DNA of 5,088 nucleotides from Alphaproteobacteria bacterium (GCA_004356335.1 SMXP01000110.1:1-5088); one strand, 5' to 3'; shown: positions 1 to 5,088, counted from the stretch's first letter. Numbers and translations are program-made. Notes: a model not told the origin generated them from the sequence alone.

Positions 1-359
1 ATGGTGACGATGGTGCCATTTCGTCGAATGAACAGCATGTCCAGCGGAATATAAGTATTTTTCATCCACATAGCGACCGGCCGTTGCTCATCAAAATCGA
101 ACAGCATGCCGGCGTCGGGTGCCAGCTCACGACGATACATAAGCCCCTGGGATCGCTCGCTCGGATTATCGGCCATCTCAATGCGGAAAACATGCTCTCC
201 TTGGGCCGTGACGATGCGCAACGAGTCGCGGCTTTGAGTTGGCGCCGAGTCGCCGCTTGGCCCATCGGCACTATTCCAAAACCGCCAACTATCCGATTGT
301 TCGCAGGCCGCCAACATCGCCAAAAACAACAGGGCGACCAGCCTTAAAAATTTGGTCAT
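1..359 (-). CDS. DUF192 family lipoprotein, C-terminus cut off by the window edge
   Basis: On the reverse strand an open frame of 119 codons runs off the window edge with no stop. It begins MTKFLRLVALLFLAMLAAC, a basic start, a hydrophobic core and a lipobox L16-A17-A18-C19, so I infer export and lipidation at Cys19. The next residue is Glu, not Asp, which would fit sorting to the outer membrane. After a short linker rich in Ser, Asp and Pro (about 20-46), residues 47-119 show the DUF192 signature: S70-QGLMYR, a DAGMLF stretch (82-87), MWMKNTYIPLDMLF (98-111), then an FIRR-NGTI strand. The family is a small beta-barrel with no established biochemical role. Roughly 40-50 residues should be missing. 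An in-frame ATG at 380 would add seven residues; neither start has a clear ribosome binding site, and I prefer 359 because the signal peptide starts there. It lies downstream of the cold-shock gene on the same strand, probably co-transcribed. Confidence 0.9.
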   Translation of the reverse strand, partial: MTKFLRLVALLFLAMLAACEQSDSWRFWNSADGPSGDSAPTQSRDSLRIVTAQGEHVFRIEMADNPSERSQGLMYRRELAPDAGMLFDFDEQRPVAMWMKNTYIPLDMLFIRRNGTIVT

Positions 360-459
360 AACAGATAGATTAGCGGACATTGACGACAAACATAAGCGGC
401 ACAAGCGAACTTCGCCTACGTCTCGTCCAATTCGCATGGATTGACCAGCGATATATTGA

Positions 460-1035
460 TCAGTGATCTTCGTCCGGGCGGATTTCGGCTGCCATGAGTC
501 CTTTGGACCCATTGCCATAGCGCACCTGAACCCGCTCCCCTGTTCTGAGCTCTCGCATGCCGTATTGTCGAAGCGTTTCCATATGCACGAAAATATCCGG
601 GGTGCCCTCGCCGCGCGTCAGGAAACCATAGCCTCGCGCACGGTTGAACCACTTCACTTCGGCCCTTTCGAAATCACCGGCTGCAACCACGTGTTGAGCA
701 GATTGATGGCTCTTATGTTCCTTGTTTGGAATTGGGGCCACCGCCGTGCTGTTGTCCATGTGCAGAACGCGCAAAGCCTGCAATCCTTTCGGCCGCTGCA
801 CCGCTTCACACACCACTGTTGCGCCTTCATGCGCAATATCGTGCCCCGCCTCTTTCAAGCAAGATAGATGCAGCAAAACATCACCAAAGGACTCGTCGGA
901 AGGAATGATGAAGCCGTAGCCCTTTACCGCATCAAACCACTTGACTATGCCCTCAACCTCAAATGCCTCACTCAAATCGGCATCCGCGGTAACAGAAAGA
1001 CTACCGTCCATCGCGATAATCCAGCCCCTATACAT
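460..1035 (-). CDS. Two-domain cold-shock protein (tandem CSD)
   Basis: This 191-residue protein holds two cold-shock domains, OB-fold modules that bind single-stranded RNA or DNA and act as RNA chaperones in the cytoplasm. Domain 1 covers about residues 26-92: VKWFDAVKGYGFI (31-43, RNP1 with K38, Y40, F42) and an RNP2-like DVLLHL (52-57). Domain 2 covers about 123-188: VKWFNRARGYGFL (127-139) and a classical RNP2 DIFVHM (147-152). A polar linker of about 30 residues rich in His, Lys and Ser joins them. Domain 1 has Leu where RNP2 normally has Phe and His-Phe, so domain 2 is likely the stronger binder (inference). Double CSD proteins of about this size are typical of Alphaproteobacteria. The start at 1035 has a weak GGA six bases upstream; Met9 (position 1011) is an alternative with a poorly placed AGGGG. 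A palindrome lies just upstream. The DUF192 gene follows after 100 bases with no terminator visible. Confidence 0.93.
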   Translation of the reverse strand: MYRGWIIAMDGSLSVTADADLSEAFEVEGIVKWFDAVKGYGFIIPSDESFGDVLLHLSCLKEAGHDIAHEGATVVCEAVQRPKGLQALRVLHMDNSTAVAPIPNKEHKSHQSAQHVVAAGDFERAEVKWFNRARGYGFLTRGEGTPDIFVHMETLRQYGMRELRTGERVQVRYGNGSKGLMAAEIRPDEDH

Positions 1036-1045
1036 TTGGCATCCA

Positions 1046-1060
1046 GCCTGAACTTCAGGC
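1046..1060. promoter_or_regulatory. 15-base palindrome in the cold-shock gene leader
   Basis: GCCTGAA and TTCAGGC are perfect inverted 7-base arms around one central C. The element lies 11-25 bases upstream of the cold-shock start codon, so it is either in the 5' untranslated RNA or near the promoter. With a one-base centre it cannot fold as a full RNA hairpin (about five pairs could form), which favours a DNA site for a dimeric regulator. The regulator is unknown. Confidence 0.4.
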
Positions 1061-1256
1061 GCGTGAACGTTAACACATAAATCATCCGGGCTGGAACCGG
1101 CATGTTGAAAAAAACGTTTAAAAAAATGCGCTACAAGTCGGCGATCGCAGCATTGTTATAAAATACATAGTGTTAGTCCGATGTGCAGTAACCGACAGAC
1201 AGACAGGACCGATCTTGATCCCTTAATTTGCGAATCGAATCACTCTCTCCATGTAC

Positions 1257-1281
1257 AGACTTGCAGATTTAAGTGATTGCG
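1257..1281 (+). repeat. Direct repeat copy 1, candidate regulator site upstream of coxG
   Basis: This copy begins AGACTTGCAGA, continues with TTTAAGTGATTGCG, and matches 1320-1343 with one single-base indel and one substitution. Inside it ACTT and AAGT form a small inverted pair separated by 8 bases. It lies about 117 bases before the inferred transcription start. I infer a regulator binding site; the protein family is not recognised. Confidence 0.55.
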
Positions 1282-1299
1282 ACTCATGTGTCGCGACCG

Positions 1300-1309
1300 T
1301 GGTATACCA
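1300..1309. promoter_or_regulatory. TGGTATACCA palindrome, possible GntR-type operator
   Basis: TGGTATACCA is a perfect 10-base palindrome close to the midpoint of the two direct repeats. Operators of FadR/FCD-type GntR regulators usually have GGT or TGGT half-sites facing ACC or ACCA with a spacer of a few bases, and this site has that shape. GntR regulators often control catabolic oxidoreductase operons. No regulator gene is in the window, so the assignment is inference from the motif alone. A palindromic GTCGCGAC lies at 1290-1297, just to its left. Confidence 0.35.
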
Positions 1310-1319
1310 TTCACTGTTT

Positions 1320-1343
1320 AGACTTGCAGATTAAGTTATTGCG
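1320..1343 (+). repeat. Direct repeat copy 2, next to the coxG promoter
   Basis: AGACTTGCAGA is followed by TTAAGTTATTGCG, nearly identical to copy 1 and starting 63 bp after it, about six turns of B-DNA, so both copies would lie on the same face of the helix. It ends 7 bases before the -35 hexamer and is centred near -54 relative to the inferred start, a usual position for an activator. Its closing TTGCG also forms an inverted pair with CGCAA at 1358-1362 across the -35 box. Confidence 0.55.
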
Positions 1344-1350
1344 TGTAAAT

Positions 1351-1379
1351 TTGACAGCGCAAGCGATTAACCGAATATT
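1351..1379 (+). promoter_or_regulatory. Predicted sigma-70-type promoter of the cox operon
   Basis: A perfect -35 hexamer TTGACA (1351-1356) is followed, after exactly 17 bases, by AATATT (1374-1379), which matches TATAAT at four of six positions. Transcription would start near 1386, leaving a leader of about 27 bases before the coxG start. The weak -10 box and the direct repeat directly upstream suggest a promoter that needs an activator (inference). Confidence 0.6.
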
Positions 1380-1412
1380 CTCTAACTACACTTGAACAGC
1401 GGAAGCTAAGTT

Positions 1413-2003
1413 ATGGATTTAAGGGGGGAATACCGAATCCCTGCCCCACAGGAACAAGTTTGGAACGCGCTCAACGACCCGGAAGTTTTACGGCAAAGTA
1501 TTCCGGGTTGCGAATCATTGGACAAGGTCGAGGAAACGGTATACCGCGCGGTCGCTCTGGTTAAAGTCGGGCCGGTCAAAGCAAGATTTACCGGTTCAAT
1601 TGAACTCTCTGATCTAAACCCCCCTCACTCATACACAATTACCGGTCAAGGCAAGGGAGGTGCCGCCGGCTTTGCCAAAGGCGAGGCAAGAGTGACCCTG
1701 GTCTCCGACGGCAGGGAAACCATATTGACATATACGGTAAAGGCCAATGTCGGCGGCAAGCTTGCTCAGATCGGACAGCGCTTGATCGATCTCACCGCGC
1801 GAAAAATGGCCGACGATTTCTTCACCAACTTTGTCCGAACCGTTAGTTCCGCAGCACTGGACACGGGCACGGAAATCGACCTCGCACCCCGTGACCAAGC
1901 CTCGGCGACACCGATCCGGACCGGTTATGGTAATGTCTGGGCGGTGGCAACAGCCGTGCTTGTGGCCCTTATAATCGTGCTCTTTCTGATTGTGAGGTCC
2001 TAA
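1413..2003 (+). CDS. coxG: CoxG-like SRPBCC protein with C-terminal membrane anchor
   Basis: The 196-residue product is a CO dehydrogenase subunit G (CoxG) family protein. Residues 1-150 form the SRPBCC fold, a helix-grip barrel with a hydrophobic cavity: MDLRGEYRIPAPQEQVWNAL at the start, a DPEVLRQSIPGCESL motif (22-36), VGPVKARFTG (52-61), GKGGAAGFAKGEARV (80-94) and a long final helix (about 118-148), all typical of the family. A linker (151-173) leads to one predicted transmembrane helix (about 174-194), leaving the barrel in the cytoplasm. In CO oxidisers CoxG is implicated in attaching the enzyme to the membrane, and work on mycobacterial CO dehydrogenase proposes quinone shuttling. The start is supported by GGAAG (1401-1405), seven bases before ATG. 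It is the first gene of the operon, 193 bases before coxS. Some CoxG proteins lack the anchor, so the membrane helix is worth noting. Confidence 0.9.
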   Translation: MDLRGEYRIPAPQEQVWNALNDPEVLRQSIPGCESLDKVEETVYRAVALVKVGPVKARFTGSIELSDLNPPHSYTITGQGKGGAAGFAKGEARVTLVSDGRETILTYTVKANVGGKLAQIGQRLIDLTARKMADDFFTNFVRTVSSAALDTGTEIDLAPRDQASATPIRTGYGNVWAVATAVLVALIIVLFLIVRS

Positions 2004-2059
2004 AGTCGATGATCGATCCAAAACGGACGCCATGGCGCTTTGAATAAACGTGGGCAGGC

Positions 2060-2150
2060 CTAGAGTGTTTCCAGGAAAAGCATGCCCCGGCGAAGGCCGG
2101 GGTGGCCACCGGTTTTCCGTCCGGAAACACGACAAAACAACAACTTAGGG
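2060..2150. repeat. Intergenic palindromic repeat element between coxG and coxS
   Basis: Nested inverted arms make up this element. The outer stem is GTGTTTCC (2065-2072) with GGAAACAC (2123-2130), the middle stem GGAAAA (2074-2079) with TTTTCC (2113-2118), and the inner stem CCCCGGC (2085-2091) with GCCGGGG (2096-2102) around a GAAG loop. A separate 10-base palindrome GGTGGCCACC (2101-2110) overlaps the inner stem. The left part (CTAGAG, TTTCCAGGAAAAG) and right part (GGTTTTCCGTCCGGAA, then AAAACAA) resemble, from memory, a dispersed palindromic repeat common between genes in Hyphomicrobiales, with a variable hinge here filled by the GC-rich hairpin. No T-run follows, so it is not a simple intrinsic terminator. 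It may modulate expression or stability between the coxG and coxS messages (inference). The outer borders are approximate. Confidence 0.65.
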
Positions 2151-2188
2151 TCAGGTATTGATTCCATCAAAACCGGAAAGACCCTAGG
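2144..2188 (+). promoter_or_regulatory. Hairpin that covers part of the coxS ribosome binding site
   Basis: In the transcript CTTAGGGTC (2144-2152) pairs with GACCCTAGG (2180-2188), nine pairs including one G-U, with a 27-base loop. The 3' arm takes in the first three bases of the coxS Shine-Dalgarno AGGAG (2186-2190), which ends six bases before the ATG. Folding would hinder ribosome loading on coxS. The loop contains AAAACCGG (2169-2176), fully complementary to CCGGTTTT (2109-2116) in the upstream repeat, so the two structures could interact. No known riboswitch class is recognised. The pairing is seen in the sequence; its regulatory role is inference. Confidence 0.45.
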
Positions 2189-2196
2189 AGACACCA

Positions 2197-2673
2197 ATGC
2201 CGACCATTTCCATTACGGTCAACGGCAAAATCGAGACGGCCGAAATTGACTGCCGCATGCTGCTCGTTCAGTTCCTGCGGGAACATTTAAGGCTGACAGG
2301 AACCCATATAGGTTGCGATACCAGCCAATGCGGCGCCTGTGTGGTGCATGTCGATGGACGGGCGATCAAATCCTGCACCATACTGGCGGTTCAGGCGGAC
2401 AAGACAAGCGTCACCACCATTGAAGGTTTGGCGGAGAACGATCGCCTTCACCCGGTGCAAGCCGCATTTAAAGAACATCACGCGCTGCAATGCGGATTCT
2501 GCACCCCCGGTATGATCATGAGCGCGGTCGATATGATCAATCGAATACCCGACCTTGACGAGGCCCGCATCCGGCAAGAGCTGTCGGGCAATCTGTGCCG
2601 CTGTACCGGCTACCAAAATATCGTCACGGCGATCAAGGCCGCGAGCGGTAATATGAAAGCCGAACAACCATGA
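2197..2673 (+). CDS. coxS: CO-dehydrogenase-type small subunit, two [2Fe-2S] clusters (CoxS)
   Basis: This 158-residue protein is the iron-sulfur subunit of a xanthine oxidase family molybdenum hydroxylase; it passes electrons from the molybdenum centre in CoxL to FAD in CoxM. The N-terminal half is a plant-ferredoxin-like domain with C40, C45, C48 and C60 (GCDTSQCGAC then KSC) for one cluster. The C-terminal helical domain has QCGFCTPGM (C99, C102) and LCRCTGY (C134, C136) for the other. All eight ligands are present and the length is normal for the family. It starts with ATG six bases after AGGAG, inside a context (CTAGGAGA) that recurs before the coxM start. Its TGA overlaps the coxL ATG by the ATGA arrangement, indicating coupled translation. 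No twin-arginine signal is seen, so the enzyme should be cytoplasmic. Confidence 0.95.
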   Translation: MPTISITVNGKIETAEIDCRMLLVQFLREHLRLTGTHIGCDTSQCGACVVHVDGRAIKSCTILAVQADKTSVTTIEGLAENDRLHPVQAAFKEHHALQCGFCTPGMIMSAVDMINRIPDLDEARIRQELSGNLCRCTGYQNIVTAIKAASGNMKAEQP

Positions 2674-5033
2674 CCGAAAATTCCACTGCGACGGGCATCG
2701 GGGCTTCCGTCCGGCGCAAAGAAGACTTCCGATTCATTACGGGAAGCGGACGCTATACCGACGACATAAATTTGCCGGGTCAAAGCTACGCGGTGTTCGT
2801 CCGGTCGCCCCATGCCCATGCGCGGATTCAATCGATCGACGTTACGGAAGCCATGGCGTCTCCCGGTGTGATCGCCGTTTATGCCGGGGAGGATTTAAAA
2901 GCCGACGGGATTGGCGATCTCATTTGCGGTTGGATGATCCATTCCAAAGACGGCAGCGAGATGAAGGTGGGCCCTCACCCCCCTCTGGCCGTGGGCATTG
3001 TACGCTATGTCGGCGAACCTTTAGCCATTGTCATTGGCGAGACTTACAACGCTGCCCAAGACGGCGCCGAACGCGTTCATATCGACTATGAAGAACTTGC
3101 CGCTGTTGTCGATGTCGGGTCAACCCAATCAGCCGGGGCGCCTCGGATTCACGAAGCGGCGCCAAACAACACGGTATTTGAATGGGAACTTGGCGATAAA
3201 ACGGCGACGGACGCCGCCTTCGCTCAAGCACCACAGGTCATTAAGCTCGACATTCGAAACAACCGGCTTATTCCCAATGCCATAGAGCCCCGTAGCGCGA
3301 TCGGAAGTTATGACGTGGGCACGGATCAATTCACTTTATACGTAACAAGTCAAAACCCGCATTTGGCTCGATTGGTTTTATCGGCATTTGTCGGGCTCGC
3401 ACCGGAACACAAATTGAGGGTCGTGTCGCCGGACGTCGGTGGCGGGTTCGGTTCGAAGATTGCCATATATTCCGAAGAGACGGTCTGTACCTGGGCATCT
3501 AAAAAGGTAAAAAGGCCGGTTAAATGGACCGCCGAACGAGTCGAATCTTTTCTTTGCGATACCCATGGCCGCGATCATGTATCGCAGGCGGAACTGGCCC
3601 TGGATGATACCGGCAAGATCCTCGGGCTAAGGGTGAAAACCATCGCCAATTTGGGCGCCTATCTTTCGACATTTTCGTCCTGTGTTCCGACCTATCTCTA
3701 CGGCACGCTATTGTCGGGCCAATACGACATTCCCCATATTTATGTTGAGGTTGACGGTGTTTATACCAATACGACTCCGCTCGACGCTTATCGCGGGGCC
3801 GGTCGGCCGGAGGCGGCATTTCTAATCGAACGGCTCATGGAACTCGCCGCCCGGCGGCTCGGCATAGCGCCGCCCGAATTGAGACGACGCAATTTTATTA
3901 AATCCTTTCCACATCAAACGCCGGTCATTTTGACTTACGATATCGGCGACTACGAAGCCTCGCTCGACAAAGCGCTGGCCCTGATTGACTATGACGGATT
4001 TGCCGCGCGCCGACGCGATGCGGAGCAACGGGGTAACAAGCGCGGCATCGGTTTTTCGACCTATGTTGAAGCTTGCGGTCTTGCGCCATCGCAAGCGGTG
4101 GGGTCGTTAGGCGCCGGAATCGGTTTGTGGGAATCCGCCGAAGTGCGTGTCAATCCCACCGGCAATGTGGAAGTGCTGTCAGGTTGTCAATCAAATGGTC
4201 AGGGTCATGAGACCACCTATGCTCAACTGGTGTCGCAGCGCCTTGGAATCCCTATTGATGACGTCAAAGTCATTCAGGGCGATACGGCGCAGGTCCAGTT
4301 TGGTATGGGCACTTACGGATCGCGGTCGGCCTCCGTGGGCCTTTCCGCAGTATCGATCGCTTGCGATAAAGTGGTCGCCAAAGCAAAAAAAATTGCCGCG
4401 CATTTGCTTGAGGCCGGCGAAAACGACGTGGATTTCAAAGACGGGATCTTTACCGCCAAGGGAACCAACAAGTCCTTGACCTTCCCGGAAGTCGCCTTGG
4501 CGGCCTATATGGCTCATCACTTTCCGACGGATGAAATCGAACCCGGGCTCAAGGAAACGGCGTTTTACGATCCGGTGAATTTCACTTTCCCGGCCGGTTG
4601 TCACATTTGCGAAGTTGAAATCGACCCGGAAACCGGCATCACGCGTATCGAAAAGTTTGTTGCGGTCGACGATTTCGGTACCATCATCAATCCAATGATT
4701 GTTGAAGGCCAAGTGCATGGCGGCCTGACGCAAGGTATCGGACAGGCCATGTTCGAGGAATGCATTTACGATTCGGAATCAGGGCAATTGGTGACCGGCT
4801 CTTACATGGATTATTGCCTGCCGCGGGCAGATGACGTGCCGTCCTATGATATCGCCATGACAAAAACCGAATGCCCGTCCAACCCGTTAGGTGTCAAGGG
4901 ATGTGGCGAGGCCGGTGCTATTGGCGCGACGCCGGCGGTCATCAACGCCATTACCGATGCACTGAACATCGATACCCTGCAGATGCCCGCCACACCGGAA
5001 AGAGTTTGGCGCGCAGCACGCTCTAATCGCTAA
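2670..5033 (+). CDS. coxL: Form II CO-dehydrogenase-like molybdenum large subunit (CoxL)
   Basis: This 787-residue protein is the catalytic subunit that binds the molybdopterin cytosine dinucleotide cofactor. The a/b hammerhead domain spans about residues 18-148 (GSGRYTDDINLPG, RSPHAHARI, VRYVGEPLA). The first cofactor-binding domain follows to about 400, with GGGFGSK (257-263) and the active-site loop AYRGAGR (373-379). The second contains GQGHETTYAQ (510-519), GMGTYGSRS (545-553), PAGCHICEVEIDPETG (641-656) and GVKGCGEAGAIG (741-752), where E747 corresponds to the catalytic glutamate. Proven CO dehydrogenases (form I) have AYxCSFR with a cysteine that binds copper; here Gly376 stands at that position, which marks form II (BMS). 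The length is normal and the frame intact. Its ATG overlaps the coxS stop, with only a weak ribosome binding site. The substrate could be CO, an aldehyde or a heterocycle; the family is certain but the reaction is not. Confidence 0.93.
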   Translation: MTENSTATGIGASVRRKEDFRFITGSGRYTDDINLPGQSYAVFVRSPHAHARIQSIDVTEAMASPGVIAVYAGEDLKADGIGDLICGWMIHSKDGSEMKVGPHPPLAVGIVRYVGEPLAIVIGETYNAAQDGAERVHIDYEELAAVVDVGSTQSAGAPRIHEAAPNNTVFEWELGDKTATDAAFAQAPQVIKLDIRNNRLIPNAIEPRSAIGSYDVGTDQFTLYVTSQNPHLARLVLSAFVGLAPEHKLRVVSPDVGGGFGSKIAIYSEETVCTWASKKVKRPVKWTAERVESFLCDTHGRDHVSQAELALDDTGKILGLRVKTIANLGAYLSTFSSCVPTYLYGTLLSGQYDIPHIYVEVDGVYTNTTPLDAYRGAGRPEAAFLIERLMELAARRLGIAPPELRRRNFIKSFPHQTPVILTYDIGDYEASLDKALALIDYDGFAARRRDAEQRGNKRGIGFSTYVEACGLAPSQAVGSLGAGIGLWESAEVRVNPTGNVEVLSGCQSNGQGHETTYAQLVSQRLGIPIDDVKVIQGDTAQVQFGMGTYGSRSASVGLSAVSIACDKVVAKAKKIAAHLLEAGENDVDFKDGIFTAKGTNKSLTFPEVALAAYMAHHFPTDEIEPGLKETAFYDPVNFTFPAGCHICEVEIDPETGITRIEKFVAVDDFGTIINPMIVEGQVHGGLTQGIGQAMFEECIYDSESGQLVTGSYMDYCLPRADDVPSYDIAMTKTECPSNPLGVKGCGEAGAIGATPAVINAITDALNIDTLQMPATPERVWRAARSNR

Positions 5034-5058
5034 ACGTAAGCGGTCTAGGAGAAACATA

Positions 5059-5088
5059 ATGTACCCGTTTTCTTATCACCGAGCACAA
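5059..5088 (+). CDS. coxM: Probable FAD-binding medium subunit (CoxM), first ten codons only
   Basis: After the coxL stop, AGGAG (5047-5051) lies seven bases before an ATG that opens MYPFSYHRAQ and runs off the window. CoxM proteins of this family commonly start with a short M-x-x-F-x-YHRP-like segment, and this matches well. An FAD subunit is what the operon still lacks. The position after coxL gives the order S-L-M, which is the usual order for form II clusters, unlike the M-S-L order of form I. The gap to coxL is 25 bases, and the Shine-Dalgarno context CTAGGAGA (5045-5052) is identical to that of coxS (2184-2191). Ten residues are too few to be certain. Confidence 0.8.
   Translation, partial: MYPFSYHRAQ

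Larger units (their letters stand above)
1036..1412. other. Divergent intergenic region between the cold-shock gene and coxG
   Basis: This 377-base non-coding stretch must carry the promoters for both divergent units. From left to right it holds a 15-base palindrome (1046-1060), two A7 tracts 12 bp apart with AAACGTTT across their junction (1108-1126), a short GACA triplet repeat (1194-1206), direct repeat copy 1 (1257-1281), the palindrome TGGTATACCA (1300-1309), direct repeat copy 2 (1320-1343) and a promoter (1351-1379). For the leftward cold-shock gene I see only a weak promoter candidate on the reverse strand: TTCAAC near 1105 and GATGAT 17 bases further on. No ORF with a plausible start, codon use or similarity was found here. 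The part from about 1127 to 1250 shows nothing I can name. Confidence 0.8.

Noticed and set aside
84..347. Forward ORF of 87 codons opposite the DUF192 gene
   Set aside because: The reverse frame shows a lipoprotein signal and DUF192 motifs, so this is a shadow.
405..415. GCGAA-C-TTCGC inverted repeat between the cold-shock and DUF192 genes
   Set aside because: Only 5-base arms with no T-run; expected by chance and not a credible terminator.
463..867. Forward ORF of 134 codons opposite the cold-shock gene
   Set aside because: The reverse frame encodes two clear cold-shock domains; the forward product is low-complexity shadow sequence.
1141..1148. GCGATCGC octamer palindrome
   Set aside because: A single copy; it resembles the cyanobacterial HIP1 octamer but nothing else here points to cyanobacteria.
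1157..1164. TATAAAAT as a -10 box for the forward strand
   Set aside because: No acceptable -35 hexamer at 16-18 bases upstream (CAAGTC at 17), and a far better promoter lies at 1351-1379.
1194..1206. GACA tandem repeat (three units)
   Set aside because: Too short to be a meaningful microsatellite or phase-variable tract.
2040..2068. Possible internal promoter for coxS (TTGAAT at 2040)
   Set aside because: No -10 hexamer of acceptable quality at a suitable distance; coxS is more simply expressed from the coxG promoter.
2085..2102. GC-rich hairpin as an intrinsic terminator after coxG
   Set aside because: No T-run follows on either side within reach, and it is nested in a larger palindrome; better read as part of the repeat element.
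1629..2135. Reverse-strand ORF of 168 codons opposite coxG and the following gap
   Set aside because: It overlaps the well-supported coxG coding frame, its N-terminal part is translated from the palindromic repeat, and the sequence looks like no protein family.
4191..4733. Reverse-strand ORF of 180 codons inside coxL
   Set aside because: It is antisense to conserved CoxL motifs (GQGHETTYAQ, the GMGTYGSRS region); a codon-bias shadow.

Overview
The window reads as chromosomal DNA of an alphaproteobacterium, possibly Hyphomicrobiales or a neighbouring order. Three things support this: a two-domain cold-shock protein of the alphaproteobacterial type followed by a DUF192 lipoprotein, a carbon-monoxide-dehydrogenase-type molybdenum hydroxylase operon, and an intergenic palindromic repeat resembling a family I recall from that class. 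The exact taxon cannot be fixed from the sequence. Base composition is moderate (by eye just over half G+C), with an A/T-rich stretch in the middle intergenic region.

Layout: two genes point left. These are a two-domain cold-shock protein (460-1035) and, 100 bases downstream of it, a DUF192 lipoprotein (1-359) whose C-terminus lies outside the window. A 377-base divergent intergenic region (1036-1412) separates them from a rightward operon: coxG (1413-2003), coxS (2197-2673), coxL (2670-5033, start overlapping the coxS stop) and the first ten codons of a probable coxM (5059-5088).

The rightward genes form one functional unit. CoxS carries two [2Fe-2S] clusters, CoxL holds the molybdenum cofactor, CoxM should bind FAD, and CoxG is a single-pass SRPBCC protein that probably links the enzyme to the membrane or quinone pool. 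The S-L-M order and the CoxL loop AYRGAGR both identify the form II (BMS) type. The cysteine that binds copper in proven CO dehydrogenases is absent, so the substrate may be CO or something else.

The less ordinary content is regulatory. Upstream of coxG are a near-perfect TTGACA promoter, two copies of a 24-25 bp direct repeat 63 bp apart, and a 10-bp TGGTATACCA palindrome between them. Between coxG and coxS is a long palindromic repeat element. Its right end provides one arm of a second hairpin that covers part of the coxS ribosome binding site, and an 8-base complementarity could connect the two structures. No mobile element genes, tRNA, rRNA or CRISPR were seen. I found no wholly new protein system; the possible RNA leader and operator array are the best candidates for something undescribed.
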